This document shows, piece after piece, positions 32,896-41,965 of a stretch of 64,000 nucleotides of DNA; within the stretch, counting starts at the first letter, position 1, and every line of letters starts with the position of its first letter. The stretch is taken from positions 186,001 through 250,000 of the forward strand of contig CAWFQH010000005.1 of assembly GCA_963817945.1 (NCBI GenBank). Direction: 5' to 3'. This DNA is from VRUE01 sp963817945. Its GTDB lineage: Bacteria > Actinomycetota > Thermoleophilia > Solirubrobacterales > 70-9. The translations under genes were made by a program, and so were the position numbers. The notes beneath the pieces were generated by a model, which saw nothing but the letters and a program-made list of their open reading frames with translations, searched no databases and was not told where the DNA came from.

Positions 32896-34020
32896 TCAGG
32901 CCGGAACCGGCTCGGCGGCCGCCGCGAGGACGAGGTCGGCGACCCGCTCGCGGTGCCACTTGGCGTCGCCGAAGGTCGCCGCGTTGGCTTTGCCGCGCTT
33001 GAGGAAGAAGTGGAGGTCGTGCTCCCAGGTGAAGCCGATGCCGCCGTGGACCTGGATCGAGGCGTCGGGCACGCGCCAACCGGCGTCGGAGGCGTAGGCC
33101 TTGGCCATCGCGGCGGCCAGCGGCAGCGAGTCGGGGTCGGCGTCTGCCGCCCAGGCGGCGCCGTAGACGGCCGAGCGCGAGTTCTCGGTCTCCAGCAGCA
33201 TCTGCGCGCAGCGGTGTGAGACCGCCTGGTAGGCGCCGATCGGACGCCCGAACTGCTGACGGTCTTTGGCGTAGGAGACCGCCATCTCCAGCGTCCGCTG
33301 GGCGATTCCGGTCGACTCGGCCGCAATCGCGACGCAGGCGCGCCACAGCACCGGCAGGTAGTCGGCTTGGGCGCCGTTCAGCGTCGCCTCGGGGCCGATC
33401 TGCACGCCATCGAATTGGACGGTGTAGAAGCGGCGGGTGGGATCGATCGAGCCGTCGGGCTCGGCCCTCACTCCCTCGGCGTCGCTCTCGACCAGATGGC
33501 GACGGCCGTCGGCGGTCGCGACGAGGAGGAAGTCGGCCTCGTGGGCGTCCATCACGAGGATCTTTTCGCCGGCCAAGAGGATGCCGTCGCCGTCGGCCTG
33601 GGCCTCCATCGTGAACATGCCCGGAGTTGCCGGCGTGCCGGCGTCCAGCAGGGCGACGGTGCCGCGTGCCTCGCCGGCGGCCAGCGGTCGCAGCCAGCGC
33701 TCTTTCTGCGCCTCGGTGCCGTTCGCCGCCAGCGCCAGGCCGGCGATCGTGTTGGACAGCAGCGGCGTCGGCGCCAGGGCGTAGCCCAGCTCCTCGAAGA
33801 GGACGGCCAGCTCGACGATGCCGAGGCCCTGTCCTCCCCACTCCTCCGGCAGCGCCAGTCCCGGCCAACCCAGCCCGGCCATCTCCTCCCAGTCGGACTG
33901 CTCGAAGCCGGCCGCGGTGTCGGCCAGCTCGCGAATTCGCTCCGACTTGTACCGGGCGGCGAGGAAGTCGCGCGCGGTCGACTTGATCGCCTGCTGCTCG
34001 TCGGTGAGGTCAAAGTACAT
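32896..34020 (-). CDS. Acyl-CoA dehydrogenase, subunit 2 of an adjacent pair
   Basis: 374 residues from the ATG at 34020; the frame is open far upstream but that part is antisense-like. N-terminal MYFDLTDEQQAIKSTARDFL, LPEEWGGQGLGIVELAVLFEELGYALAPTPL, and C-terminal IQVHGGIGFTWEHDLHFFLKRGK. The usual FAD-motif (xxTEPxxGSD) is replaced by ALLDAGTPATPG, so FAD/substrate binding may be incomplete in this chain. It lies 14 bases after the 392-residue partner. Such pairs form alpha2beta2 enzymes in steroid side-chain degradation (ChsE-type); assignment to that role here is inference. Confidence 0.87.
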   Translation of the reverse strand: MYFDLTDEQQAIKSTARDFLAARYKSERIRELADTAAGFEQSDWEEMAGLGWPGLALPEEWGGQGLGIVELAVLFEELGYALAPTPLLSNTIAGLALAANGTEAQKERWLRPLAAGEARGTVALLDAGTPATPGMFTMEAQADGDGILLAGEKILVMDAHEADFLLVATADGRRHLVESDAEGVRAEPDGSIDPTRRFYTVQFDGVQIGPEATLNGAQADYLPVLWRACVAIAAESTGIAQRTLEMAVSYAKDRQQFGRPIGAYQAVSHRCAQMLLETENSRSAVYGAAWAADADPDSLPLAAAMAKAYASDAGWRVPDASIQVHGGIGFTWEHDLHFFLKRGKANAATFGDAKWHRERVADLVLAAAAEPVPA

Positions 34021-34034
34021 GAGCGTCGCCTCCG

Positions 34035-35213
34035 CTAGCGCAGCCTCGGCAGGCCGAGCACCCGCTCGGCGATGATGTTCTTGAGGATGTCGGTGGTCCC
34101 GCCCTCGATCGAGTTGGCGCGCGAGCGCAGGAACCCGTACTGCCAGGCGCCGTTGGCGACGGCGTGGTCGTCGCCGCGGCTGAGGATCGCGTAGGCGCCC
34201 TCGATGTCGAGCGCCAGCTCGGTGATCCGCTGGTTGATGTCGGCCCACTGCCACTTGCCGAGCGACCCCTCCGGGCCGGGAATGCCCGACTGCATCGTCT
34301 TGGTCAGGCCGCGGTAGGCATTGAGCCGCATCGTCTCGGCCTCGATGTTGAGCTGCGCGAGGCGCTGCCGGAAGACCGGGTCCTCGGCGGCGGTGCCGCC
34401 GTTGAGGCGCGTCTCGGTCGCCAGCTTGCCGAGCCGCTTGAGGCTGTTGGCGATCTGGGAGATAGCGCCGAAGGCGAGCCCGGCGCGCTCGTTCATCAGC
34501 GTCGTGATGGCTACCGTCCAGCCGTTCCCGACCCCGCCGACGACGTTGGCGTCGGGGATCCGCGCTTCCTCGATGAAGACCTCGTTGAACTCGCCCTCGC
34601 CGGTGATCTGCACCAGCGGCTTCGCCTCGACCCCAGGCTGCTCCATGTCCATCAGGAAGTAGGTGAGGCCCTTGTGCTTGGGCGCGTCGGGGTCGGTGCG
34701 CGCGACGAGCATGCACCACTTCGCGTATTGGGCGAACGTCGTCCACACCTTCTGCCCGGTGACCACCCATTCGTCGCCGTCCTTGACCGCCTTCGTCTTC
34801 AACGAGGCCAGGTCGGAGCCCGACTCTGGCTCGGAGAAGCCCTGGCACCAGATCTCCTCGGCGGTGAGGATCGGCTCCAGATAGCGCTGCTTCTGCTCGT
34901 CGGTGCCGTGTGCAATGACGACCGGTCCTCCCATCGCCAGGCCGAGCACATTGGCGGGGCTGGGCGCTTCCTGGCGCGCCGCCTCGCCGACGAAGATCGC
35001 CTGCTCAATAAGGGTCGCGCCGCGGCCGCCGTACTCCTTCGGCCAGGAGATGCCGGCCCAGCCGGCCTCGTGCAGCTTCAGTTGCCACTCGCGGCGGAAG
35101 CCCATCACCTCGTCCAGGCTGCCCTCCGGCTCGGGGCCGGGATGGTTCTCCTCCAGCCAGGTCCGGACCTCGTCGCGGAACTCCTGCTCGGACGGGGAGA
35201 GGCTCAGGTCCAT
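34035..35213 (-). CDS. Acyl-CoA dehydrogenase, subunit 1 of an adjacent pair
   Basis: 392 residues. Motifs: SPSEQEFRDEVRTWLEENHPG, WPKEYGGRGATLIEQAIFVGEAAR, the FAD signature CQGFSEPESGSDLASLKTKAV with QKVWTTFAQYAKW, and the C-terminal NSIEGGTTDILKNIIAERVLGLPR. It is close to actinobacterial FadE26/FadE29-like chains that act on bulky CoA esters. With the following 374-residue chain and the LLM oxidoreductase it forms a three-gene operon. No operator like those at 27 and 38.8 kb is visible in front of it. Confidence 0.9.
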   Translation of the reverse strand: MDLSLSPSEQEFRDEVRTWLEENHPGPEPEGSLDEVMGFRREWQLKLHEAGWAGISWPKEYGGRGATLIEQAIFVGEAARQEAPSPANVLGLAMGGPVVIAHGTDEQKQRYLEPILTAEEIWCQGFSEPESGSDLASLKTKAVKDGDEWVVTGQKVWTTFAQYAKWCMLVARTDPDAPKHKGLTYFLMDMEQPGVEAKPLVQITGEGEFNEVFIEEARIPDANVVGGVGNGWTVAITTLMNERAGLAFGAISQIANSLKRLGKLATETRLNGGTAAEDPVFRQRLAQLNIEAETMRLNAYRGLTKTMQSGIPGPEGSLGKWQWADINQRITELALDIEGAYAILSRGDDHAVANGAWQYGFLRSRANSIEGGTTDILKNIIAERVLGLPRLR

Positions 35214-35252
35214 CGGCCGCTGAGCATAGCGGGACCTGGCCAGGCAGCCAGG

Positions 35253-36020
35253 CTAGGTGCGGTCGGCGGCGTGCCAGCTACTGGTCCGCAGCGCCGGACC
35301 GAAGCCGGCCATGAAAAGAGCGCCGGCGCGGCAGCCGTGGACGCGGCGGCCGTGGGCTCGCATCAGCGGCGCGCCGCGGACGGTGAAACCGTGGCGTGGA
35401 TGTCGGTCGGCCGTACGGCGGACGCCGGCGGAGTCGAGTTCCCAGCTGCGCAGGCCGAGGACGTCGAGCAAGATGCCGTCGTGCGCGAGGTGCTGGACAG
35501 CCCCACGCTCGGGCGGGACGGTCGGGTTGAGATGCAGCGTGATCGCGTCGAGAACGTCGTGGCGCTCGGTCTCCGAGAGCGGCGAGGACTCCAGCGCCTG
35601 CGCTGCCACTTCGGCTCCAGCCAGCGTGAAGCAGCGATCGGTCAGCGAGTCCATCGTCATGAAGGCGTAGTCGTGGAGCATCGTCGCCGCGAAGAGCGCC
35701 TCCTCGTCGCACTCGATTCCCTTGGCGACGCCGAGCGCCCTACCGAACAGATAGGAGCGGTAGCCGTGCTCGACGACCATCGGGTCGAGCTCGGCGCAGG
35801 CCTCCACTATGTCGCGAGCAAACGGCGTGTCCGGCGGCGTCAGCTGCGAGGGATCCGGGCCGGAGCCGCGTGCGCCGACGCGACTCGCCAGCAGGCGTGG
35901 CAGAGCGCGCGTCGTGCGCAAGACGACGGCCGCGAGGAAGCGTGCCCGCTCGCCCCGACCGAGAATTCCGTTGGTGCGTCGGCACCACTCGATCGTCCCG
36001 ATCTCGCCGAGCAGCGTCAC
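35253..36020 (-). CDS. HD-domain hydrolase
   Basis: 255 residues. The HD elements are EHGYRSYLFGRALG, ATMLHDYAFMTM (His-Asp) and ITLHLNPTVPPE, a layout like cyanamide-hydratase/phosphohydrolase-type HD proteins. The C-terminal part is less conserved. Its start overlaps the stop of the GlxA-type regulator (36017-36020), so the two are translationally coupled and the regulator may control or be tuned to this enzyme's substrate. Substrate unknown. Confidence 0.78.
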   Translation of the reverse strand: MTLLGEIGTIEWCRRTNGILGRGERARFLAAVVLRTTRALPRLLASRVGARGSGPDPSQLTPPDTPFARDIVEACAELDPMVVEHGYRSYLFGRALGVAKGIECDEEALFAATMLHDYAFMTMDSLTDRCFTLAGAEVAAQALESSPLSETERHDVLDAITLHLNPTVPPERGAVQHLAHDGILLDVLGLRSWELDSAGVRRTADRHPRHGFTVRGAPLMRAHGRRVHGCRAGALFMAGFGPALRTSSWHAADRT

Positions 36021-37054
36021 GCGGCTCGACCCGCGCCGACTGCGGCCAGACGATCGAGATCGGGTGAGAGCGACGTGGTGACCCCGAAGCGCTGGCGGTA
36101 CTCGCCGGGCCCGATCCCGAGCACGCGGAGGAAGGCCCGGCGCATCGTCTCGGCGCTGCCGAAGCCGCAGCCGGCGGCGACGGCATCGACCGAGGCCCGG
36201 CCAGCCTCGAGCAGGTCGCGCGCCGCCTCCACCCGCACCCGCTCGACGAAGCGGGCCGGCGTCGTCCTCACCTGCTTGGCGAAGAGGCGCGATAGCTGGC
36301 GCTCGGAAAGCGAAGCCCGCGCGGCGAGGGTCGGGACCCGGTGGTCGCCGGCCGGGTCGGCGACGATCCCGTCGACCACGGGGCGGATCGGCGAGTCACC
36401 GGGAACGGGTGCGGTGAGCCGCTGCGAGAACTGCGACTGGCCGCCGGGGCGCTGAAGGAAGACCACGAGCCAGCGGGCGACCGTCCTCGCCGCGTCCACT
36501 CCATGGTCCTCCTCAACCAGGGCGAGGGCGAGGTCGATGCCGGCCGTGACCCCCGCCGAGGTAATGACGTCGCCGTCGCGGACGTAGATCCGGTCGGGCT
36601 CGACGGTGAGCGCGGGATAGCGCCGAGCAAGATCGTCGCAGCCCGCCCAGTGAGTCGTGACCCGCCGCCCGTCCAGCAGACCAGCCGCCGCGAGGAGGAA
36701 GGCGCCCCCACAGACCGATCCGACGCGGCGGGCACCGGCAGCCACCCGCGGCAGCGCGGCGACCAGATCCGAGTCCTCCAACACCGTTCGCCCCCGGCCC
36801 CCGGCGACGAGCAACGTGTCGACCTCGCCACCGTCGAGCGCGCCGAGGTCGGCGTCCGCCTCGATCTTCATCCCAGACGAGGCGCGCACCGTACCGCCGC
36901 CCGCGGTGGCGATCGTCAGCCGATAGGCAGGGTCACCCCCATTCGCCTGGACGACCCGGGAGGCAGCGTCGAATACGTCAGCGGGTCCAGCGAGGTCAAG
37001 CAGCTGCACCCCTTCGAAGCCGACAAGCACGATCTGTCGCTGCGCTGGACACAT
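36017..37054 (-). CDS. GlxA-type transcriptional regulator (DJ-1/PfpI plus AraC domain)
   Basis: 345 residues. N-terminal DJ-1/PfpI-like domain (IVLVGFEGVQLLDLAGPADVFDAASR, VCGGAFLLAAAGLLDGRRVTTHWA with the elbow Cys) and C-terminal AraC-type double helix-turn-helix (LAARASLSERQLSRLFAKQVRTTPARFVERVRVEAARDLLEAG, AAGCGFGSAETMRRAFLRVLGIGPGEYRQRF). Such proteins often sense small nitrogenous or aldehyde metabolites. It is coupled to the HD gene by a 4-base overlap. Confidence 0.9.
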   Translation of the reverse strand: MCPAQRQIVLVGFEGVQLLDLAGPADVFDAASRVVQANGGDPAYRLTIATAGGGTVRASSGMKIEADADLGALDGGEVDTLLVAGGRGRTVLEDSDLVAALPRVAAGARRVGSVCGGAFLLAAAGLLDGRRVTTHWAGCDDLARRYPALTVEPDRIYVRDGDVITSAGVTAGIDLALALVEEDHGVDAARTVARWLVVFLQRPGGQSQFSQRLTAPVPGDSPIRPVVDGIVADPAGDHRVPTLAARASLSERQLSRLFAKQVRTTPARFVERVRVEAARDLLEAGRASVDAVAAGCGFGSAETMRRAFLRVLGIGPGEYRQRFGVTTSLSPDLDRLAAVGAGRAA

Positions 37055-37126
37055 GAGGGCATCGTGGCGCCCCTCAGCCGCGTCCGCAAGGACAACTACC
37101 CCTCGATTTCGGACCCCTCCGGTTGA

Positions 37127-37585
37127 TCAGTGCTCATACCCGAGGAGCAGCGCTAGGACCCCATACCCGAACATCGACGTGGCGACAACTGGAACGAGGA
37201 TCACGCAGGCCTTGCCGATCCAGGCAGGGGTCCAGTTCACGTCCCGGCCCCGACCCCACTCGAGAAGAACCTGCAGGAAAGCCTGGGCAAACAACGAGGC
37301 CCCCCCGATTACAAGACCTACGAGGACGCCGAAGGCTGGATAACCCGAATCGAAACGGATCGGCGCATCGCTCTGGATCGCCCAAAGGGCAGATGCCTCG
37401 CCGAGCACCAAGAAGAACAGGGTGAAGAGCAAGTAGATCGCGCGTACCCCCGCCATCGTGCCCCGCGAAACGCCAAACGTCGCCCAGAGGTCTCGCTGCC
37501 ACACCGCTCGTCCCTCGAAGGCGATCGCGACGAAGATCAAGGGGATGACCTGGGCAGCGGTGGTGTAGAAGCCTGCGGCGCTCAC
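37127..37585 (-). CDS. Small four-helix membrane protein, unknown function
   Basis: 152 residues with about four membrane helices (GFYTTAAQVIPLIFVAIAFEG, RAIYLLFTLFFLVLGEASALWAI, GVLVGLVIGGASLFAQAFLQVLL, IGKACVILVPVVATSMFGYGVLALLLG). The start MSAAGFYTTAAQVIPLI leads directly into helix 1. Composition is slightly less GC-rich than its neighbours. No family recognised. Confidence 0.6.
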   Translation of the reverse strand: MSAAGFYTTAAQVIPLIFVAIAFEGRAVWQRDLWATFGVSRGTMAGVRAIYLLFTLFFLVLGEASALWAIQSDAPIRFDSGYPAFGVLVGLVIGGASLFAQAFLQVLLEWGRGRDVNWTPAWIGKACVILVPVVATSMFGYGVLALLLGYEH

Positions 37586-37634
37586 ATGCTCGGTGTTCTC
37601 CGAGCAAAACCCCGTTCCTGCCGCGAAACCGGGT

Positions 37635-38822
37635 CTAGATCCGCTGAATTAGCGTCCCGGTGCCGAGCCCGCCACCGCAGCACATCGTCACCAGGCCCAT
37701 CTCCTTGTCGGAGCGCTCCATCTCGTGCAGCAGGGTGGTGATGAGACGAGCACCGGTCGAGCCGAGCGGGTGGCCGAGGGCGATCGCACCGCCGTTGACG
37801 TTGACCCGGTCCATGTCGGGGTCGAGCTCGCGGCGCCAGGCGGCGACGACCGATGCGAAGGCCTCGTTGATCTCAACCAAGTCGACGTCGTCCATCGTCA
37901 TCGCGTTGCGCTCCAGCAGCTTCTTCGTCGCTGGAATCGGACCGGTCAGCATGATCACGGGGTCAACGCCGACGGTCGTCTGGTCGAAGATCCGCGCCCG
38001 CGGCTTTAGGCCCAGCGCGTCAGCCTTTTCGCGGCTCATCAGCAGCACCGCGGCGGCGCCATCGGAGACCTGCGAGGAATTGCCGGCGGTGACCTTGCCG
38101 TCCTCCTTGAAGGCGGGCTTCAAGTCAGCCAGCTTCTGCAGCGAAGTGTCGGGGCGAATGCCCTGATCGGTTGCAAAGGTGTCGCCGTTGACGGCGAAGG
38201 GAACGATCTCGCGCTCGAAGCGACCCTCCTCGGTCGCCTTGGCGGCCAGCTGGTGGGAGCGCAGGCCGATCTCGTCGAGCTCGGAGCGGGGGATCTCCCA
38301 CTTGTCGGCGATCATCTCGGCCGAGATGCCCTGCGGCACGAGGTTGTAGCGCTCCATCAGCTGTGGCGAGAAGGCGAAGCCGTGCTCCTGCATAACCGAG
38401 GCCGAGTCGGCGAAGGAGATGTGGCCCATGTGCTCGACGCCGCCGCCGATGGCGACGTCGTGGACGCCGGAGGCGATCAGGGCCGCGGCGAAGTTGACCG
38501 CCTGCTGGGCCGAGCCGCACTGGCGGTCGACCGTGGTGGCGGGCGTCTCGATCGGCAGCCCGGCCTCGAGCCAGGCGTTGCGGCCGATGTTGATCCCCTG
38601 CTCGCCGAACTGCTGCACGCAGCCGGCGACGACGTCCTCGACCTCGGCGGCATCGATCCCGGCCCGGTCGATCAGCTCCGAATAGGCCTTCGCCAGCAGG
38701 TTCGAGGCGTGGACGTCTTTGTAGTAGCCCTTCTCCTCGTGCCCACGACCGATCGGCGTGCGGACCGCCTCGACGATGACGACCTCGCGACCGCCGAACC
38801 TGCCGTTTCCGTTGTCTGCCAT
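37635..38822 (-). CDS. Acetyl-CoA acyltransferase (thiolase)
   Basis: 395 residues from the ATG at 38822; the longer frame upstream runs through the operator and repeat and is rejected. Thiolase motifs: VDRQCGSAQQAVNFAAALI (nucleophilic Cys near residue 98), NVNGGAIALGHPLGSTGARL (catalytic His) and VTMCCGGGLGTGTLI (second Cys). It is a FadA-type degradative thiolase. Divergent from the hydroxyacyl-CoA dehydrogenase gene, with a perfect palindromic operator 14 bases before its start codon. Confidence 0.93.
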   Translation of the reverse strand: MADNGNGRFGGREVVIVEAVRTPIGRGHEEKGYYKDVHASNLLAKAYSELIDRAGIDAAEVEDVVAGCVQQFGEQGINIGRNAWLEAGLPIETPATTVDRQCGSAQQAVNFAAALIASGVHDVAIGGGVEHMGHISFADSASVMQEHGFAFSPQLMERYNLVPQGISAEMIADKWEIPRSELDEIGLRSHQLAAKATEEGRFEREIVPFAVNGDTFATDQGIRPDTSLQKLADLKPAFKEDGKVTAGNSSQVSDGAAAVLLMSREKADALGLKPRARIFDQTTVGVDPVIMLTGPIPATKKLLERNAMTMDDVDLVEINEAFASVVAAWRRELDPDMDRVNVNGGAIALGHPLGSTGARLITTLLHEMERSDKEMGLVTMCCGGGLGTGTLIQRI

Positions 38823-38835
38823 CGCGCGCCTCCGT

Positions 38836-38859
38836 TTGGTTGACTGGCCAGTCAACCAA
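38836..38859. promoter_or_regulatory. Perfect 24-bp TetR-type palindrome between thiolase and hydroxyacyl-CoA dehydrogenase
   Basis: A perfect 24-bp palindrome with core TTGACTGGCCAGTCAA. The core differs from the operator at 27024-27039 at one base. It lies 14 bases before the thiolase ATG, where repressor binding would block it, and in the shared promoter region of two divergent beta-oxidation genes. Confidence 0.75.
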
Positions 38860-38869
38860 GAGTACCTGG

Positions 38870-38947
38870 CGCGTGGGTCCTGTCCCGGGGTAGGGGGGCC
38901 TGTGGGCGAGGGCGTCCTCGACCCCCTAACCCCGGGCCACCCACGCG
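38870..38947 (+). repeat. REP-like palindromic element, family A, copy 1
   Basis: Closed by CGCGTGGGT/ACCCACGCG, with inner arms CCCGGGGTAGGGGG/CCCCCTAACCCCGGG. Shares GGGTCCTGTC on the left, TGTGGGCGAGG near the tip and GCCACCC on the right with the elements at 48.5 and 56.5 kb. It lies between the operator and the hydroxyacyl-CoA dehydrogenase start. Confidence 0.7.
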
Positions 38948-38976
38948 ACAGGCCGCGTGATAGGAACCCGTCTTCA

Positions 38977-39801
<825 letters not shown>

Positions 39802-39818
39802 TCCGCGTTCCGATCGAC

Positions 39819-40931
39819 CTATCCGGTCGCAACCTCCAAGGATCCTCGCAGTCGAATGGCGAGCAGGGGATTGACGATCGTCCAGGGCGCATCGGGCCGC
39901 ACTAGGCCCGCCAGGCGTAGGCGTTCCAGCACCTTGCGGATCTCCTGCGGCGCCGCAGCACCGCGCTGGTTGGCGCCGTAGGGGCCTTCACCGAGCGCAA
40001 TCTGAGTCAGCACCTGGCCGCCCAGGCGGTGCAGCGAACGCGCATGTTGAACGGCGCGTCCGGCGAGTCCGTCGTCCCGGATCGCCAGGGCCTGCAGCAC
40101 GGCGTGAGGATCCTGCGCACGCCTTCTCGTTCGCTGCTCACGGACGTGAAGCAACGCATGGAGCATCGTCGCCGGATGGCCGCCGGTGAGCTCGGCCAGC
40201 GCTCCGGCAAGCCCGGGCCATACCTGTACTAGCTCCGCTACCTCGCGCCAGGCCGGGACCGCCGGATTGTCGACGGTCAGCCAGGTGCCCTGCTGGTGGA
40301 AGGCTTCTTTGGGCCCGAGAACGCTTTTCTCGAACGCCTTTCGACCGCTGAGGACAAGCGTGATCGCGTCCTCGCGCTGAGCCATCTCCCTGACCCCCCA
40401 AAGGAGCTCCTGGACTTTCACCGGGTGACGTGGAGTCAGGGAGGGGGACTCGAGATGGTCGATCCATAAGACCACCGGGCGCTGCCTGCATAGAGCTTCG
40501 ACCAGCCGCAGGCCGGCCGCCGCAGAGAAGGAGCCCGAGGGCCAGGGCCGTAGGGCCTCCTCCAAGCCGCGGATCCCAAACAGCTCCGCGAGGCCCAGTC
40601 TTTTTTCCTCGATGCGAGAGGGCCATAGGACCCCAACGCTGAGCAGGGAGAAATCCGACTCGCCGGCAACAGCGCGCGCCACTGCCTTGGCAAGGTGAAA
40701 GCCGACGTGCGCATCGCTGGCGGCCGCGTCCAGATCGAGGCGAACGAGGCTCGCATCGCCATCCCGCAGCTCCAGCGCCTGGGCGACCGTGTCGGTCTTG
40801 CCGACCTCCCCCTCGCCCAACACACCGACCACCCGGTGCGCGTTCAGCGCCTGCGCGATCCGCTCGGCATCCGGTCGTCGGACGGAAGCGAGCGCCCCCC
40901 GCGCCCACGGGATCGCCTCGATCAGGTCCAC
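39819..40931 (-). CDS. P-loop ATPase with C-terminal winged helix, second of a coupled pair
   Basis: 370 residues. Walker A is GVLGEGEVGKTDTVAQAL; the Walker B-like strand is RPVVLWIDHLE, with Asp-His instead of Asp-Glu, so hydrolysis may be impaired. A sensor-like strand follows (ITLVLSGRKAFE), then a helical lid with ELTGGHPATML, and a C-terminal winged-helix-like part (LGEGPYGANQRGAAAPQEIRKVLERLRLAGLVRPD). The layout is that of STAND/archaeal-ATPase (AAA_16-like) proteins. It overlaps the upstream ATPase gene by 10 bases, so the two are made together and probably act as a complex. Biological role unknown. Confidence 0.7.
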   Translation of the reverse strand: MDLIEAIPWARGALASVRRPDAERIAQALNAHRVVGVLGEGEVGKTDTVAQALELRDGDASLVRLDLDAAASDAHVGFHLAKAVARAVAGESDFSLLSVGVLWPSRIEEKRLGLAELFGIRGLEEALRPWPSGSFSAAAGLRLVEALCRQRPVVLWIDHLESPSLTPRHPVKVQELLWGVREMAQREDAITLVLSGRKAFEKSVLGPKEAFHQQGTWLTVDNPAVPAWREVAELVQVWPGLAGALAELTGGHPATMLHALLHVREQRTRRRAQDPHAVLQALAIRDDGLAGRAVQHARSLHRLGGQVLTQIALGEGPYGANQRGAAAPQEIRKVLERLRLAGLVRPDAPWTIVNPLLAIRLRGSLEVATG

Positions 40932-41863
40932 GTGCGGTCCCTGCGAGTGTCGTCGACAGCGAGCTCGACAAGAATGGGGGTTGCGATCCGGTCTGGCTGT
41001 CCGAGGGCGCTCGAGAGGACGTATGCGGCGATCAGCATCGTTCGACGGGGGTGACCGCCCGACGCCGCGACGATCTTCTCGAGCTGGGCGGGTGCGATCT
41101 CCACACCGCCCTCCGCGAAGCGCTCGCGCAGGCCGGAGACCCAGTCCTCGGTCGCGATCTCACTGAGCTGGAATTCCTGGCCGACGCTCTCGAAGGCCCC
41201 GCCGGGTTTTCTCAGAGCCTGCACCGCCGACTCCTCACTACCTGCGAGCAGGAAGACGATTGGCCAATCCAGCTCTCGGCACCAAGCGGCGACGATTCGT
41301 TCCGCGTCGTCGAGAGCGGCCAGAAGATGCACCTCATCGAGCAGGACGAACACGTGCCGAGCGGTGGCACGAGCATGGAGGGCGAGGGCTCGCAGCACGT
41401 GGTCGAGCCCGGGCTCACCGTCGTCGGCCGCCGCCAACACCGATGCTGCAAGCGACAGGGCTGCACCCTCGTCCTCGAAGCCAAGCTCGCGGAGAGCCTC
41501 GGCCAGCTTCCGGGCGCTGGCGCGATGACGCCCGGCCAAGCCGCGCAATCGCCGCAACGCTTGAGGGTCGCCAACTCCCGCCGCCTGGGCCTGCCTCGCA
41601 ATCTCCCCCGCAAGGGTCCGTTCGCCTTCGAGCTTCAGCTTGCTGAGATCGACATCGAGCGCTATCAGCTCGCGCTGGCGCAGCCGGGCGAGTACAGCCT
41701 TGGCGACGCTCGTCTTGCCTGTTCGCCGCGGTCCGATGATCCACTGATGACCCGCCGCGCGGACACGCGTCTCGAGTCTGTCGATGGTCGGCCGCCGCCC
41801 TATCTGCCGCTCCTCGGGCATGATGGGTTGGTCGATGGGAAAGAGCGCTGGTTGCAACGCCAT
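40922..41863 (-). CDS. AAA-type P-loop ATPase, first of a coupled pair
   Basis: 313 residues. Walker A QWIIGPRRTGKTSVAKAVL, Walker B HVFVLLDEVHLLA, sensor strand PIVFLLAGSEESA, and the helical lid motif VAASGGHPRRTMLIAAYVL seen in archaeal-type ATPases (PF01637-like) and ORC-like proteins. All catalytic elements look intact, unlike the partner. The start MALQPALFPIDQP has no ribosome site; a TACTCT hexamer lies 8 bases before the ATG, suggesting a leaderless message. Short GGTGC-type repeats precede it. No nuclease, transposase or effector gene is adjacent, so a mobile or defence role is unproven. Confidence 0.75.
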   Translation of the reverse strand: MALQPALFPIDQPIMPEERQIGRRPTIDRLETRVRAAGHQWIIGPRRTGKTSVAKAVLARLRQRELIALDVDLSKLKLEGERTLAGEIARQAQAAGVGDPQALRRLRGLAGRHRASARKLAEALRELGFEDEGAALSLAASVLAAADDGEPGLDHVLRALALHARATARHVFVLLDEVHLLAALDDAERIVAAWCRELDWPIVFLLAGSEESAVQALRKPGGAFESVGQEFQLSEIATEDWVSGLRERFAEGGVEIAPAQLEKIVAASGGHPRRTMLIAAYVLSSALGQPDRIATPILVELAVDDTRRDRTWT

Positions 41864-41889
41864 AGATGCAAGAGTAGCAGCGGCTGCAT

Positions 41890-41923
41890 TGCACTCTGTG
41901 CACCTCTACGCACCTACTGGTGC
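41890..41923 (-). promoter_or_regulatory. GGTGC-type repeats before the paired-ATPase genes
   Basis: On the minus strand AGGTGCGTAG and AGGTGCACAG follow each other, and a third, shorter AGTGCA completes a 10-base period. The left edge also forms a GCACC-TACT-GGTGC hairpin (41910-41923). One repeat per helical turn suggests cooperative binding of a regulator. Confidence 0.45.
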
Positions 41924-41933
41924 AGGAGGCGAA

Positions 41934-41958
41934 GCGCCCCACAGTCGGTAAGGGGCGC
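41934..41958 (-). terminator. Hairpin after the 75-residue gene
   Basis: GCGCCCC/GGGGCGC with an 11-base loop, 8 bases beyond the stop codon of the small gene. No U tract. Confidence 0.5.
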
Positions 41959-41965
41959 GCGCTGT

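Noticed and set aside
34164..36455. A 763-codon plus-strand frame opposite the acyl-CoA dehydrogenase and HD genes
   Set aside because: It spans three real genes on the other strand and shows no domain.
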